This document shows positions 47,535-59,900 of a DNA stretch of 64,000 nucleotides, in pieces. This DNA is from Siderastrea radians (taxonomy: Eukaryota; Cnidaria; Anthozoa; Scleractinia; Rhizangiidae), in assembly GCA_964017195.1 (NCBI GenBank), contig OZ024895.1, positions 13,676,534 through 13,740,533 of the forward strand, written 5' to 3'. The translations under genes were made by a program, and so were the position numbers. Position 1 is the first letter of the stretch. The number at the start of each line of letters is the position of its first letter. The notes under the pieces were generated by a model. The model searched no databases and had not been told where the DNA came from. It worked only from the letters and a program-made list of their open reading frames with translations.

Positions 47535-49860
47535 TACCAGGCATGAGGAGTTCCGTTCATATAGGCCTAGATACAAATATCAGGATATTTTTTAAAGATA
47601 TTTAGAACCTTGCAGGATATTTAGAACAATTCTAGATGTTTTGAAAAAACAAAATGCGGCATTTTAAGGATATTTCGTGGCCAGAAATCCGATACAACAA
47701 TTTGGCCTTAGATTTCAAACGCGTCCCTAACATCGTAACAAAGAAAACAGTGATATTTCTACTACCCGGTGTGGCACTGAATTTTTGTGGGTTCTAATTT
47801 TTGCGATTTTTGCGGGTTTTTTTCATGATCCGCAAGAAAGAAAAGTTCGGCCACAAAAGTTTACTCCACTGTCGAAATTATATACCAACATCGCCTTTTA
47901 CATGTAATGTAAAATTATGTTGGCGTCCATTTACTTAAACCGTCTCTTTCGTTCAGAAACAAAACGGAATTAGAAACAAAACAATCGGAAATAAAACGAT
48001 GAAATTGCGGTTGGTACAGCATTGTCTGAAGGTACTCCATTGATTAACTGATTAACATTTTATGTAGTTCACCTTTATTCGGTTGTTTGTACTCAAAAAA
48101 CGAGAATGTTATAATTCCAAATAATATATAGATTTAGCCAAGCCTAAAAGCGGAGCTCCTCGTCTCTCTTTCATGCTAATTGGCCCATAAAATACAGTAA
48201 ATTGTAGTTGTGCAGTTATTCCCCAAGAGGTGAAAAACAGCACGGGAAAACATGCGGACCACTGAGGAAACTGTGAGTTGGCTTATTTTTCATCAAAGAG
48301 AAGACTTCAGTACGACTTTCAACGACAGCTCTTCTTGCAGCATTCTTTCGAAAGCTAGCTTATAGAGTTCAAGAAGAGTACCTACAAAACTACAATTGCT
48401 AAAAAAGAGACCCACTTAAAGACTTTTCCAGGCAAATACACATTTCTCACTGATTCCAATGCATCCCTCTGGCTGCTTAGTTCTGTTAAGCATGAAACAT
48501 TCCTCGAAATCTATCTTGCTAAAATAAACAATATTTTCCCGGCATCAAACCGTTTACTGGCAAAAATTCTCCAAAAAATGTTTTCGGAAACCAGTTTCAA
48601 GCACACGTATAATTATCAAGAGAAAATGGCACACGTTTTTCAACCGCGAAGTATTAATCGGGCGCTTTCAAGAATACACAATGAACTATTAAATTTTAGG
48701 AAGCTTTTAGAGTCTCATTTTAGACAAAATACCTGTAGACTTAAACCGAGAAATGCTTTGCTTATAGTTACTTAAATAAAGATTTCATTTCGATGTGTAA
48801 CTAAACACACACTGAAATGGCTTAGCGGTTTAACAAAAAAACAAAACGAACACGAAAACATGCCGCACTGAACTCACTCACTGAAACGGCGAGTCTAAGT
48901 TTAGTCGCTAAATTGGGACAGAAATGTCATTCACTTCATATGGAGAAGCTAAAAAACATAACAATATAAGGAAGATAAAATATTCCACAACTGAACAAAA
49001 CACATAAGGAACTTTACACTAAGACTATAAACTTAAACATGACGACAGAGCGACTCTTCAGGTGTTGAATACTAAATAAATACGATAAATACGAATTAGT
49101 CAAAACAACCCAATATGCGTCGCCGAAGAAAAACAACCTACATTGAAAAAAGCAACACAGACTCAGTCTAGAATAGTCACGATTTCCACTTTTCGAATAA
49201 AATACAGTAGAATTCCTCTAAGAAAAATATTGAAAATTACGCACTAAAGTTCAAAAGGAAATTGAGCTTAATTAAGCTTAAGTTAACTGAAGCCTAAATG
49301 TCAGATTGCACACTAATGAAAATCCCTTTAATGCATAAACACAGAAAAAGGACAAGAAACCTTCAAAAACATGAAATGTCATTCACATACGAAGCATTCG
49401 TTTGCCTAGGAAAGCAAACTGCATTCAATTTTCCCGTCGAGTGAAGTTACTCGCAAGCCGGCAAACGGGAACTACGAGCTATTTTTAAACAGATTTTTAA
49501 AACATTTCAAGAAAATTACCGTAATTTACTAAACATGTAAAGTCGCTCAATTAAACAATTTTTACAATGTAAATCCACACTCAAATCTGTAATTTACTTT
49601 ACCACTGAACTGAAAGAAGGCCTTGAAAATCTAAACGAAAGTCGCCGGGTTCTTTCCAGATCTCCTTAGCTTTGAAAAAAACAAGTATGTCCTCGAACAA
49701 GGATTTCTTGCCTTCAAGCTCTCCAGTATCTTCTATATGCGCCATCGAGATTATAGCAATCCTTTTCCTTTTCATTATGAACTGCTACAAGTCTTCATTC
49801 CAAGAATGTATTACAATTATCGTATTGAAAGACGAGCATACGAGGAACCAGCCGCCATGT
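47535..49860. other. Intergenic stretch without recognised genes
   Basis: AT-rich. ORFs such as 48578-48775 have no domain, splice context or coding character. No clear repeat found. Confidence 0.5.
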
Positions 49861-49879
49861 TGTTTACTTCAACTACAAG

Positions 49880-50170
49880 AAAAAGTGGCATTCCACCTCC
49901 CCCGGTCAGGCTGTCCTGGGACTCCTGTCACCCTCCCCCAGAGTCTGTACGGACGGACGGACGGACGGACGTACGCTGACGTCAGAACCAAAATTTTTCG
50001 GATCAACGGGTTACCAAATTTTCTTACCCATGGTGCTCCGCGAGCTCCGCTATAAGGTGACTTCCGGAAAATCGCAAAAATTAATTCCCAGCAAGAAAAA
50101 ACAGTTTCTCCCAATCGCAAAAATTAGTTCCCGCAAAACCCAAAAATCGCCCATTCGCAAAATTAAACAC
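49880..50170. repeat. Dispersed repeat with ACGG array; inverted partner at 58400-58600
   Basis: Contains cccccagagtctgtacggac, a short ACGG array, tacgctgacgtcagaaccaa and tgctccgcgagctccgctat. At 58420-58520 the inverse order appears (gcggagcgccat, ttttggttgtgatgtcagcg, gtacgtccgtacagactctg). Same family, opposite orientation. Confidence 0.6.
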
Positions 50171-50449
50171 CCACAAAAATTTTGTACTACATGGTAACCT
50201 TCGTTAAGTATTGTTGCCACTATGTTATAACCGCCAGACATAAGCAGTTTTCTTTTATCTTAAAGTAAAGTCAACGATTTTGACTATTTTCTTTTCAACG
50301 TTCCTTAAGTGGTTCCCCGAGGCTGTTTCTTTTCCACCTAATAATCCGCCAACTGTTCCGCATACTTCATAATTACACCCGGAGAGAGCACGAAACATCC
50401 AAAACTTAACCACTTTGTAGGATTAATGGAAGTTTTTCTTATATCTGAG

Positions 50450-50704
50450 TAATGTGATTTTGTAATTTCTTTGTAAATTGTTTACCCACGAAACACTTAG
50501 GAGCTCGGAAGCTCGTTAAGACGTGTTCGCGCGCTCCAGATCTAATTGGAATTTGAAGTGTTGGTTTCAGAGGAGAGGGGAAAACTGGAGGAAAACCTCT
50601 CGGAGCATCAAGAAACTCAGCCCACGTATGACACCGGGTCTGGGAGTCGAACCCGGGCCACACTGGTAGCAGGCGAGCCCTCTCACCACTGCGCCATCCC
50701 TACT
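50450..50704 (-). repeat. tRNA-derived SINE
   Basis: Minus strand begins GGGATGGCGCAGTGGTGAGA (A box at 50680-50696) and has GGTTCGACTCC (B box at 50643-50653), spaced as in pol III promoters. The body continues with acgtgggctgagtttcttg and ends in AT-rich DNA near 50450. The cloverleaf is incomplete after the B box, so this is a SINE head, not a working tRNA gene. Confidence 0.75.
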
Positions 50705-50826
50705 CCCCAAAGTGTTGTGTTTGCATGCGAAACTTCATTTTACATCCAAATTTACGACCCAATAATGGCATTAAACTGGTCCTAAACTCTGGGAAAGAAT
50801 CCTCACCAAAACACTGCTGAGTAAGA

Positions 50827-51588
50827 GGCCGATTACATGAGACCGGTAGGAATTCAGACCGTTGCGACTCGGACCGTCACGAATTAGCTTACATGAGACC
50901 GGTCTGAAAATGCATGGAACGACAACGGGTACGAACTCAGATCAGAACAGCATAACTAAATGTTAATAAAATCTAAAATATGGCGGATGTTAGGGAAATA
51001 TTTACTTTTCTCTTTGGGCTACGTCATGGTGTCATGTCGGACCAAAATTTGTGTGCTCTTGTTTGTTTGACATCATCGTACGTAATTCTAAATACAATTT
51101 GACAAGATCTCCTTCAAAGTCAATTCCTCTACATTCATAGTCTACCTTTAGTCTACCACTAGTGTTTTGTGGGAGCTCAGAACTTTTTTCTGAAGCGCTA
51201 AACACCCAAAAAACCGAGCGTGAAGCTCGAGCGAGCCCACCACCGGAACCGGAAATTAAATAGAAGCGAAGGACTTTTGAGAAAGTCTGATCCAACGGGT
51301 TTCTTTGGGTTTCTCACTATTATCCGCAATTTTGAAATGGTTAAACACCCCTATTGCGCATGCTCATAACGAAAACTCAGGCCGGTCTGAACTCTGGTTT
51401 ACATGATTCCCCGCTCTAACGTCAGACCGAGCTGAGTCATTCGCGTTGGTTCAGCTCCCGGAATGAGTCAGACCAGTCTGAGATGACATATCAGACCGGT
51501 TTCATGTAAACAGAAGCAAGCATTAGTATGGAGACCGATCTGAAGTCGTACCGGTCTGAGTTCGTACCGGTTTTATGTAATCGGGGCC
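50827..51588. mobile_element. 762-base MITE with TAAGA target duplication
   Basis: Ends GGCCGATTACATGAGACCGG and the inverse CCGGTTTTATGTAATCGGGG-CC, flanked by TAAGA at 50822-50826 and 51589-51593. Interior repeats the motif gaccggtctgaa several times on both strands. Non-coding. Superfamily uncertain. Confidence 0.75.
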
Positions 51589-52608
51589 TAAGACTCAGAA
51601 GGAAGCCATTTTAAAAGCCCCCTTAATTCAAATGAATGCCAACAGTCATGACAGTAATCTGTTTCAACTGTTCCCCAATGCAAATTGCATCCAATGAGGC
51701 TGCTTATGCAGCCAGTACAGAAAAAATGGTGAAACCTGAAAAGGAGGCTTGTGATTATCATGAAGCTCCAAGCTATGTTTTGACCTGTGACGAAACCCGT
51801 GAAACTGATATACGACCACAATAACTGAAACGTCTGTTCCATTTGACTCAAAATTATCATATTTATTACAATTATAGCAAGATATTTAGAAAATATTCCG
51901 GGATATTTCAAAATTTTTGGCGGATCATTATTAGCCACTTTATTCGAGAATTTCTGGAAACCGATTTAGACCATTTTTCGAAATAGTTGTATAGCCTACC
52001 TTCATGATTTTGCAAAGAAAAATACAGACAAATGTGGAAAGCTTTACTTATTAACCCTATTCAGACCGAGCGGGAGGCGATTGTACCCACACTGACTTTG
52101 GACGTTTATAACTTTTTTCATAAGCAAGCTAAACCCATCAAGCTTAGTGACTTTTCCTAAAATTTATCTGGGAACAATTTGGCAAAGCAAGTGCTTGTCC
52201 ATCAGGTTTGACGATACCATGGCAACCACTTATTGACAGGCTGTTTTTTCATAATTTTAAATTTTCACATTTTCATCAAAAAATTATAACTTTTTGAGGT
52301 AAGTTTCACATTTTTATATCATTTCCGTGTTCTTTTATTGATTTCGCTTATTTTTTGGTAAATTTTGGCAAATTTCAAAGGTTCCGGAAAAATCAAGAAA
52401 TCCAACCTGACGTAATGGTTACGTCAAATGACGTCATTAGCTTATGTTGCGGACCTCAAAGGAAACATCCTTGGACGTATTATCTGCCCTCCAAGTTTCG
52501 TTGTCATAGCTTTAGTATTCTTGGAGTTAAGAGGTGGGGGCCGAATCAGCTCCCCCACCCCCCACCCGGTCCCCGGTCCCAGAAGACCAAAAACAGCCCC
52601 GTCTGAAT

Positions 52609-55600
52609 CAACCTCGTCCCCAGGGTCTTCTCGCTTTTCAATATGGCGGCGGAAGAGCCTGGCACACAGCAGATCACGTGATCTCCAACGAGGATGGAGA
52701 TGTGTTCAAAATGGCGGCTAAGGCGACGAGATCGACAAGATCTGGGTACGAGATCACGGCTGAGGCGAAATGAAACAAAATGGCGGACAGAGTAAAGCGA
52801 AGCTAAAAACATTTGTGAAGAAAAAGGCAAGAAAAAAACGAGTTAGACATGTGCGAGCATCAGAAACTCGGTAAAGAGATTCTTACTGTTCATAGTCTCC
52901 ATTTTTTTATGTTAAAGTGAAGCGTTTGGGCGTACATTGTAGCCTGATCGTCTTAACTGTAAGCTTTAAATAATGGCTGCATTTTCTTTCTCCCCAATGC
53001 AACCCGGACCATTTTGTTTTCCTAGTTAGTAACACGTTTCCTCCATATATTTGTTTCGTTTTACGAAGAGTAGACAAATTTAGATGCTGTTATAAGTATC
53101 AGAGCATACATGTAATTGATCATGACCGAGGCAATACGTACATGTACCGCCCAAAAAATAAACAGGTGACCTACATGTATAAACTTAAGCTTAAGTGAAG
53201 CCGGGGTATTTTTCACGGAAGCTTTTTTGTTTTTCTTTTTTTATTTTTGCTGTTTGGCGGCAGGTTAATTGAAAGTCTGATTCTTTCTTTCTTTTTTGTT
53301 CTTTTTCAGTTGTACCATATTTTGACAAAAGAAACCTGTCATGTGGAACTGAAGGAAGGCAACGAGCTGTTTAGCTTCTACATAAAGTGAATTCAACACC
53401 TTTACTCAGGTTTCTTGGCTTTTAAAATCTACAACCCAATCGCAAACTGAAAAGATATTGGGGATAAGGTGGACATAACACTTGCAGGTTGCCTGGTCCC
53501 CCCCCCCTTGCATCTTTAGTACACAAGGGTATTATCCTGAGACTTAAGTCTAAGCACTTCTAACATTTGTGGGGGATTCCCCAGGGATTGGTTACCCCAG
53601 CTGGCCTTTTTTCCCAGACAAAGTGTCACACAAAAACTAGACTTCAGTCTTCCAGGGGGTATCATTGGGTCACCAACCCAACTCATTGTCGCCAGGACGC
53701 TACCAAGTTATTATCACTCAGTGCTGGAGGGCTGGAATAGCGCAAGTTGATGGAAAGAAAGTGAACGTATTCCTTCATAGTTCAGTGTCAGAGCATCTTC
53801 GAGACTTGAATGACCTGGGTTAGAAAGTGAATATACATGTATCTTGCTTGACAGTTTAGTAATGGATCATTTGTGAGAGTTGAACAGCATAAATCAAGGG
53901 CGAAGTCGAAGACTAGTATACCAAGGTTTGGAAATTTAAAACCTGCTACAGTTTTCATGTGGTTCTATTACTGATGTAATTCCTGATGTGATCTGAAGGC
54001 ATAATTAGATTGCGCATGGAGACTTGTGGTTAGCTTGCTATCCCATGGCAATCTGTTTCTTGTGCTTTTCAAGCCAAGAAAAAACTTCGCCATATCTAGG
54101 CCAACCAGTGGAGATGAAGAGATGTCCTGAAAATGTTCATGGAGCCATTTCTGAGTAAAACAATAAATAATTTGTTTTTTTTTTCAGTAACTAATTGCAT
54201 TTAGTTACCAATAAATTAGATGTGATGAAAGGAAATTCAAGCAATAGGGAGGTAAGAACAATACCATGATGTTATTTGGCAGAGTGTTTTTTTTTCTTCA
54301 AAAAACTTCTAATCAAAAATCATTGACTCAAGGTCACTAGTATTCTTCATAGCATCAATCCCCCAGCCCATCCTGGAGTCAATTAAATAAGCATAATTTA
54401 TACAAGTGTAACTTACAAGTGTGGCTACTGTTTTCAACCTCAGAAACAATAGCTACACTTGAAAATTACACTTGTAAATGTTAAATTGACCCCTGGCTAT
54501 TAGTTTACCGCACTGAATAAGAGGAACATTGGTTACTGTAACTTGCATGTAAACCCCCTCACAAAATTGAAACAGTAATTCACTAGTCTGTCAGGCTTGA
54601 TCTCCTGGCAAGCGGCACAATGACATACACTGAAAAAAAGGAAAACTATCTAACCGTGGAAATGGATGATATGCTCAGGATGTGTAGTTATAAACCCACC
54701 CTTCAACCAACTGTATTGCAGCAGTCCTGCACCAACACAGACCTGGCAATCCCTAAAACATGCAAATCTGGAGATTTTGAAAAGAAGCCCAGAAAAACCT
54801 GGAGACTGGGACCTCAAACCTGGAGATTTCCAAAATATGCATAAAACGAGAATACAAATGGTAGATTTCTTGTTTCAAGGTATCCTTTACATTATTTGTG
54901 CTCCCTATTGTATTCTTCGTACTGCCTAAATTGTGGCAATTTCAAGATTTTGTGATTCACTGTGAGATTTGGAGGCCAAATCCTAAGACCTACAGTTGAT
55001 ACCCCAAACTGCAAGAGTTGCCAGGTCTGCTAACAAGAGGGGAGCAAATGTCACTACACAAGCCCCTTTTGGGGATAGCCATGGTCATGAGCACAGCGTA
55101 GTCCTTTGCCACAACCTGCATCATGTTATCATGCCATGACTGCTGAAACCTCACTGACAATGAAACTCCAAAAATGTTAGAAAATGTAATCTTGGTGGCA
55201 TCTAAGCATCAGGCTTATACTGCCTTAGTATAGACTAGCCTCCCAGAAAATTGAAGTAGACTAGGAAGATTCTAAAGAAAAGCATCCTCATTCATTGAAA
55301 AATCCTACAACAATTTGAAACTTGGAAGCATCTCAACCATTCTGACTAACAAAAATTGACATTGGCAGTTTTAATCAGTGCTTTAGGGGCCCCATAATGT
55401 ACTGAAATTGCCCCTTTCTCCTCCAAAACAACTTGGTCTTCTCAAAATGATTCAGATAGATATTGCAGTGGTAGCTACAACAATAACACCTGTAAATTCA
55501 GTTGCTTCACAAGAACTGACAAAAAATGGAATGCCCTACAGCGTGCTTGACCAGCCAAAGATTGAGGCCTTCAATGCTCAAAGCTTGACACTGACTACTA

Positions 55601-56143
55601 TTAAACTCCTTTACACATTTTATGTACTTTCATTTTAATTCGCACTTTATAGCTCTTTCATGCTTGCTACATTCCTTGATTGCAGGGAACAATCGCAGTA
55701 AGGGGAAAACTTTGCAATTTAATACAAAAGTACAATAAAAGACAAGGAAGCTTATTAAAGCTTTAATATGACTTATACACCTTTTCAATAACCACAAAAC
55801 GCAAATAAACAGAGCCTCTTTAAGACAAAAAAAACAATGGAGAGTATGAACAGTAAGAATCTCTTTACCGAATTCCTGATGCTCGCACATGTCTAACTCG
55901 TTTTTTTTCCTTTTGCCTTTTTCTTCACAAATGTTTTTAGCTTCGCTTTACTCTGTCCGCCATTTTGTTTCATTTTTCCTCAGCCGTGATCTCGTACCCA
56001 GATCTTCTCGATTTTGTCACCTTAGCTGCCATTTTGAATACATCTCCATCCTCGTCGGGGATCACGTGATCTGCTGTGTGCCAGGGTCCTCTCCCGAGCC
56101 GCCGCCATATTGAAAAGCGAGAAGACCCTGGGGACGAAGTTGG
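52609..56143. mobile_element. 3.5 kb hAT-like element nested in the MITE
   Basis: Inverted ends of about 270 bases begin CAACCTCGTCCCCAGGGTCT (left) and its near-identical inverse (right), including caatatggcggc, agatcacgtgatc and caaaatggcgg. Flanked by GTCTGAAT at 52601-52608 and 56144-56151, an 8-base duplication as in hAT elements. No transposase ORF in the interior, so non-autonomous. It contains a hairpin MITE at 54372-54496. Confidence 0.8.
54372..54496. mobile_element. Hairpin MITE, TTACAAGTG/CAATAGCT family, copy 2
   Basis: cctggagtcaatt ... acttacaagtgtggctactg pairs with caatagctacacttg ... attgacccctgg. Same family as 28657-28767. Confidence 0.7.
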
Positions 56144-56329
56144 GTCTGAATATGGTTAAACCGAGAAACTTAGGCCGTTTCTGAAAACTTGAGCTTTCTA
56201 GGTGTCTATACAGAACCGATAACAAGACAAATGTCATGTTGGGCTTAAATTTCAGGCCGCTTATAACCGGGCTGAGATTGCAGCTCGGCTTCCTCATTTG
56301 CGATTACATAAAGAGGTCCACTTCAGGAT

Positions 56330-56440
56330 TATGTCAAACCAAGAGAGGATAAAGGGGTAAGAGAGTTTATCCCCCGTACTGGCCCTATCCCTATCCTAAT
56401 CCCTCTGAAGTTATTTTTAGATCTTCTCCGAGATCCAGTA
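56330..56440. repeat. Inverted repeat left of gene 2 exon 1
   Basis: accaagagaggataaagggg, ccctatcc and taagttattttta-type blocks recur inverted at 58185-58290. The pair brackets the first exon of the plus-strand gene. Confidence 0.7.
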
Positions 56441-56556
56441 TCTTCATGAGGGTTACGAAATAGCCAATCATATGTCATGAATTTTAGCCGCGTTGACAGC
56501 TGAACCCATTCCCACGCACTGGCTTCGCGTCCGTCGCGAATTGACCTTCAAACAAA

Positions 56557-56944
56557 ATGGCGGAACATGCGGGAAGCGGCGCTTGTATACGTTTTGTAGA
56601 CGAACGTGAGTTTAAGGAAGTATCGGTAGTAGATAAACACAGAGTACGAAAGAATCGTCCGTCAGGATTTGTTTTAGAGCCCAACTGTGTGGAAAGTTCA
56701 AGCGAAAGTTCAAGCGAAGACGACGAAGTTGGCTGCAGCAGTGAGCTCGAGATCGAAAACGATCAGGAAGAAACCGAAACTCAAGGGAGCTGCAGCTCTG
56801 GAGAAATCTCAGAAGACGAAGGAAGCAAAGGGAAAAGGCCAAGTAGAGTAACAACAACGAATCGAAAGTCAAGGGCTTCGACTTCAAAACCAACAACCCG
56901 GGCGCGAAAAGCGAAAAATAACCTAACTGAAGACGAAGTTGATA
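56557..56944 (+). CDS. Gene 2 exon 1: acidic/Ser-rich N-terminus
   Basis: ATG in a good context (aacaaaATGG). Encodes MAEHAGSGACIRFVDEREFK, a Ser/Glu/Asp-rich disordered tract (SSSESSSEDDE) and a basic tract (TNRKSRASTSKPTTRARKAK) resembling a nuclear localisation signal. The donor GATA/gtatgt leaves phase 1; without splicing the frame stops four bases later. Confidence 0.65.
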
Positions 56945-59900
56945 GTATGTAAAATGACAGGCCAAACACGACTCCCGCTAGTCGCTTAAGTTATTCTAGC
57001 CTTCAAAATAGATCTTTCTTAAATACATTCGTAACAGCTTTGTTCCTTTGATCAAGATGATCTAAAGGCCACACAATTGCGCCGGTAAATTGTGTGGTTG
57101 ACCTATCGATCAAGGTGTGAGATATACTGTTTGGAGGGTTTTATGTTACGTTCTTAGAGCCGTTTATAAAAATCTTTGTGCCGTTGTGTATGCTAGCTCT
57201 TTGGCAATTACTTAACTTTTTGGGCTCAGATTAATTGCAAGAGTCCTTAAAGTCGCTTAAAAGAGTGATGTTTTCTGAAAGGATGCCAAGATTCTAAGCC
57301 CGTGATTAGATGCTTGCTTGCGGTTACATGCAAGATGTAACTTAATTCTCTATCGCGGATGTCGCATAGACTATCTAAAGGATCCAGGTTATTCTGAGAC
57401 TATTGCAGTCGCCTTTGATCAAGTGGAAGCTACGGCTTCTTGCCCTGTCGTTTTAACTCCTCTTTCATGGTTGTGGTTCTAGAAATGGAATTGCTTGGAG
57501 TTAAAACATTGCACCTCCATTGTCTTGTGGCGTTACTTGCACCCAACAGATACATCTCCAGCAGTTTAATTGCGCGTAGCAATTCTGAATGAGGTTATTG
57601 TTTCATCTTGCCGTGACGGTCTGTTTGTTAATCGTAAGCGATTTTCGAAACCTCCATTTGTTAAATCTGCAGCAGTTAAAATGCTTGTTCGAAAAACTCA
57701 AGGATGCTTCTCGTGAATAAGTTGTGTTATTTCTCAAGCAAGACTCGAGTTTCGGTTCTTCAGTAAACCTCATCAGTTGCTTCTAGGGTAAAGTCTCAGG
57801 GAATGATTTAGAATCATTCTGTTGAAAAACGTGTGACCTTCGTGGAGTATTTCCACGGCCAGTGCGATCTAGCGAATAGCAAAAGCAATACAAGTTACAA
57901 GTTAGTTTTCAATAGGGTCGGTTTTTATACGCACATGTGAATCTCGTGCTCTAAATCATCCCAGAAAATGAAACTAAACTTTGTTTGTTCCGCTTTGCTC
58001 TTGCTGTTAAATCTTCCACCCATATCTTTTCCTTAATGCCGATTGATCCATGTAAAAATTGAAAAAAAAAAAAGAATAAACAACGCTATTCTCATTTCGC
58101 ATTTGACAATCCCCGCCATGTTTGTGGATTCCTCCTCCACGAAACTTCCACGCAACGCGCAAGGAAACATTATCCGCGGGAATTCGATACCTTCTAAAAA
58201 TAACTTGAGAGGTATTAGGATGGGGATAGGGCATATATGAGGGATCACCTCTCTTACCCCTTTATCCTCTCTTGGTCAAACTCATTGCGGTGAAATCGCT
58301 TTGAAAACATGCTCAGTTTTGGACAGAATGTTGCCTTTCTTTCCCAAAGTAGAACTTCTTTCCCAAATAAACCACCAGAAATAAGGCCCTATAAGGCAAA
58401 ATCAGTTTATAGCGGAGCGCCATTGCTGAGCAAATTTGGTAGTCTATCGATCCGAAACATTTTGGTTGTGATGTCAGCGTACGTCCGTACAGACTCTGGG
58501 GGAGGGGGAGGGAAGTCCCAAGGCAACCCAACCGGGGGCGGAGAATGCCATCTTTTCTTGGCGGGAAATCGCGCTGTGCTTTTGTGCGACCGCGTTTTTC
58601 TTGGCGGGAAATCGCATGACCATCGACCATCGTCGCTTTTGAAAAAGAGGTTTCTTTAAAAAGCTTAAGTTTATTTAGGAAAACGATTGTTCGACAGTAC
58701 TGTAGTTTTAAACTTGAGAAAAAAAACATTTTTAAGATGGTTTCCGCCGGAAGTTCGAGCAATTTCCGCAAATGTCTGCAGAAACTAACCATGAGTCTCC
58801 GCGCGCTTGACGAGCTTCGCGTTGAAGCAAAATGGCGGTCGTCGTGAAGATGGTGTTTTCGTGTTTTGCATCTTTAGCTGCCTTGTTCTGCAATCTAAAG
58901 GCTCGCTCACCCATAAAATTCGCCGGAAAAGTTCTCACGAACTTGGAAGGTACTTTTATCATTTTAGAACAACAGCTCAGAGCGAAATATTGGACGAGAG
59001 TTCGATGAACACCAACGCCTTGCGGAGAAATATCCGACGATACCATAAGCTTCTCGATTCATGTCGACGCTTCGCTTTCACATCGATAACAGTACTGTCA
59101 AGGCCAGATACGTTTATGTTTGACTTAACGTAAAACAATGCTAGTGTTATTTTCGTTGAAGTTGAATTGTATGGCACTTTCTCCAGTAAGCGAAGGGCAA
59201 TAGAAATATTTGTACAAACTAAGGTTATCATGTTTTGATTTATGCGGAAGATTTCTGCAGTTATGAAAAGGAATTTCTCTCACTAATAAAGAAAGCATTG
59301 ACTGTTGTTTAAAAGTGGTTGTTTTGTTTTAGCTGTGGGTAAAAAGTCTATACATTTCTTTGAAGAGTCTTGAAGGGAATCCCCCCGCAGTTTTGGCGGG
59401 AAATATTTGGCAGCCGCGTTTTCCACCGAGGTCGCAATTTTTTTTATCAGTTTTGACGCTTATGTTGCGAATTTGCGCTGTTGGTCACTCCAGTCATAAG
59501 TCTCAAGTCTTGCTTTTATTGTGAGTGTTTCAAAAGTTTCCAAGAGGTGTTCAATTGATATATATATATATATATATATCTTTGCTTTAGGTTTAGACAA
59601 GGTTTTTTTTTTGCTTGTTCATTCGTTGTAATTTACCGCAGTTATCTTTCACGGTCTAATTTCGTTATTGAATTTTTCTTTGGATTGCATTGTATTTTTA
59701 CGCCAAAGCATTTTCAATTTTTCAATTGTTAGCATTTTGTACTTTTGACATTTCCATTTGCATTGAGTTTTAGATTGTTATAGCCGAAGGCATTTTCAAT
59801 ACTTTTTCAACTTCAAATTTGTTGTTCAAAAAAAGCAAAAAAGCAAAAAAAAAAACAAACAAACAAACAAACAAACAAAGCTATTTATTGTTCATACTGG

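Larger units (their letters stand above)
52051..56159. mobile_element. TTAA-flanked MITE, TTAACCCTATTCAGACC family, copy 2, interrupted
   Basis: Left part 52051-52608 begins TTAACCCTATTCAGACCGAG and shares the interior of copy 1 (aaatttatctgggaacaatt; cttgtccat; gacgtcatta). The right terminus gtctgaatatggttaa lies at 56144-56159. Everything between 52609 and 56143 is a later insertion. Confidence 0.75.

Noticed and set aside
49672..50055. 127-codon plus ORF
   Set aside because: Second half is a dispersed repeat with an ACGG array also found inverted at 58.4 kb.
50637..50704. Functional tRNA gene
   Set aside because: Has A and B boxes but no closed acceptor stem and a long SINE body follows.
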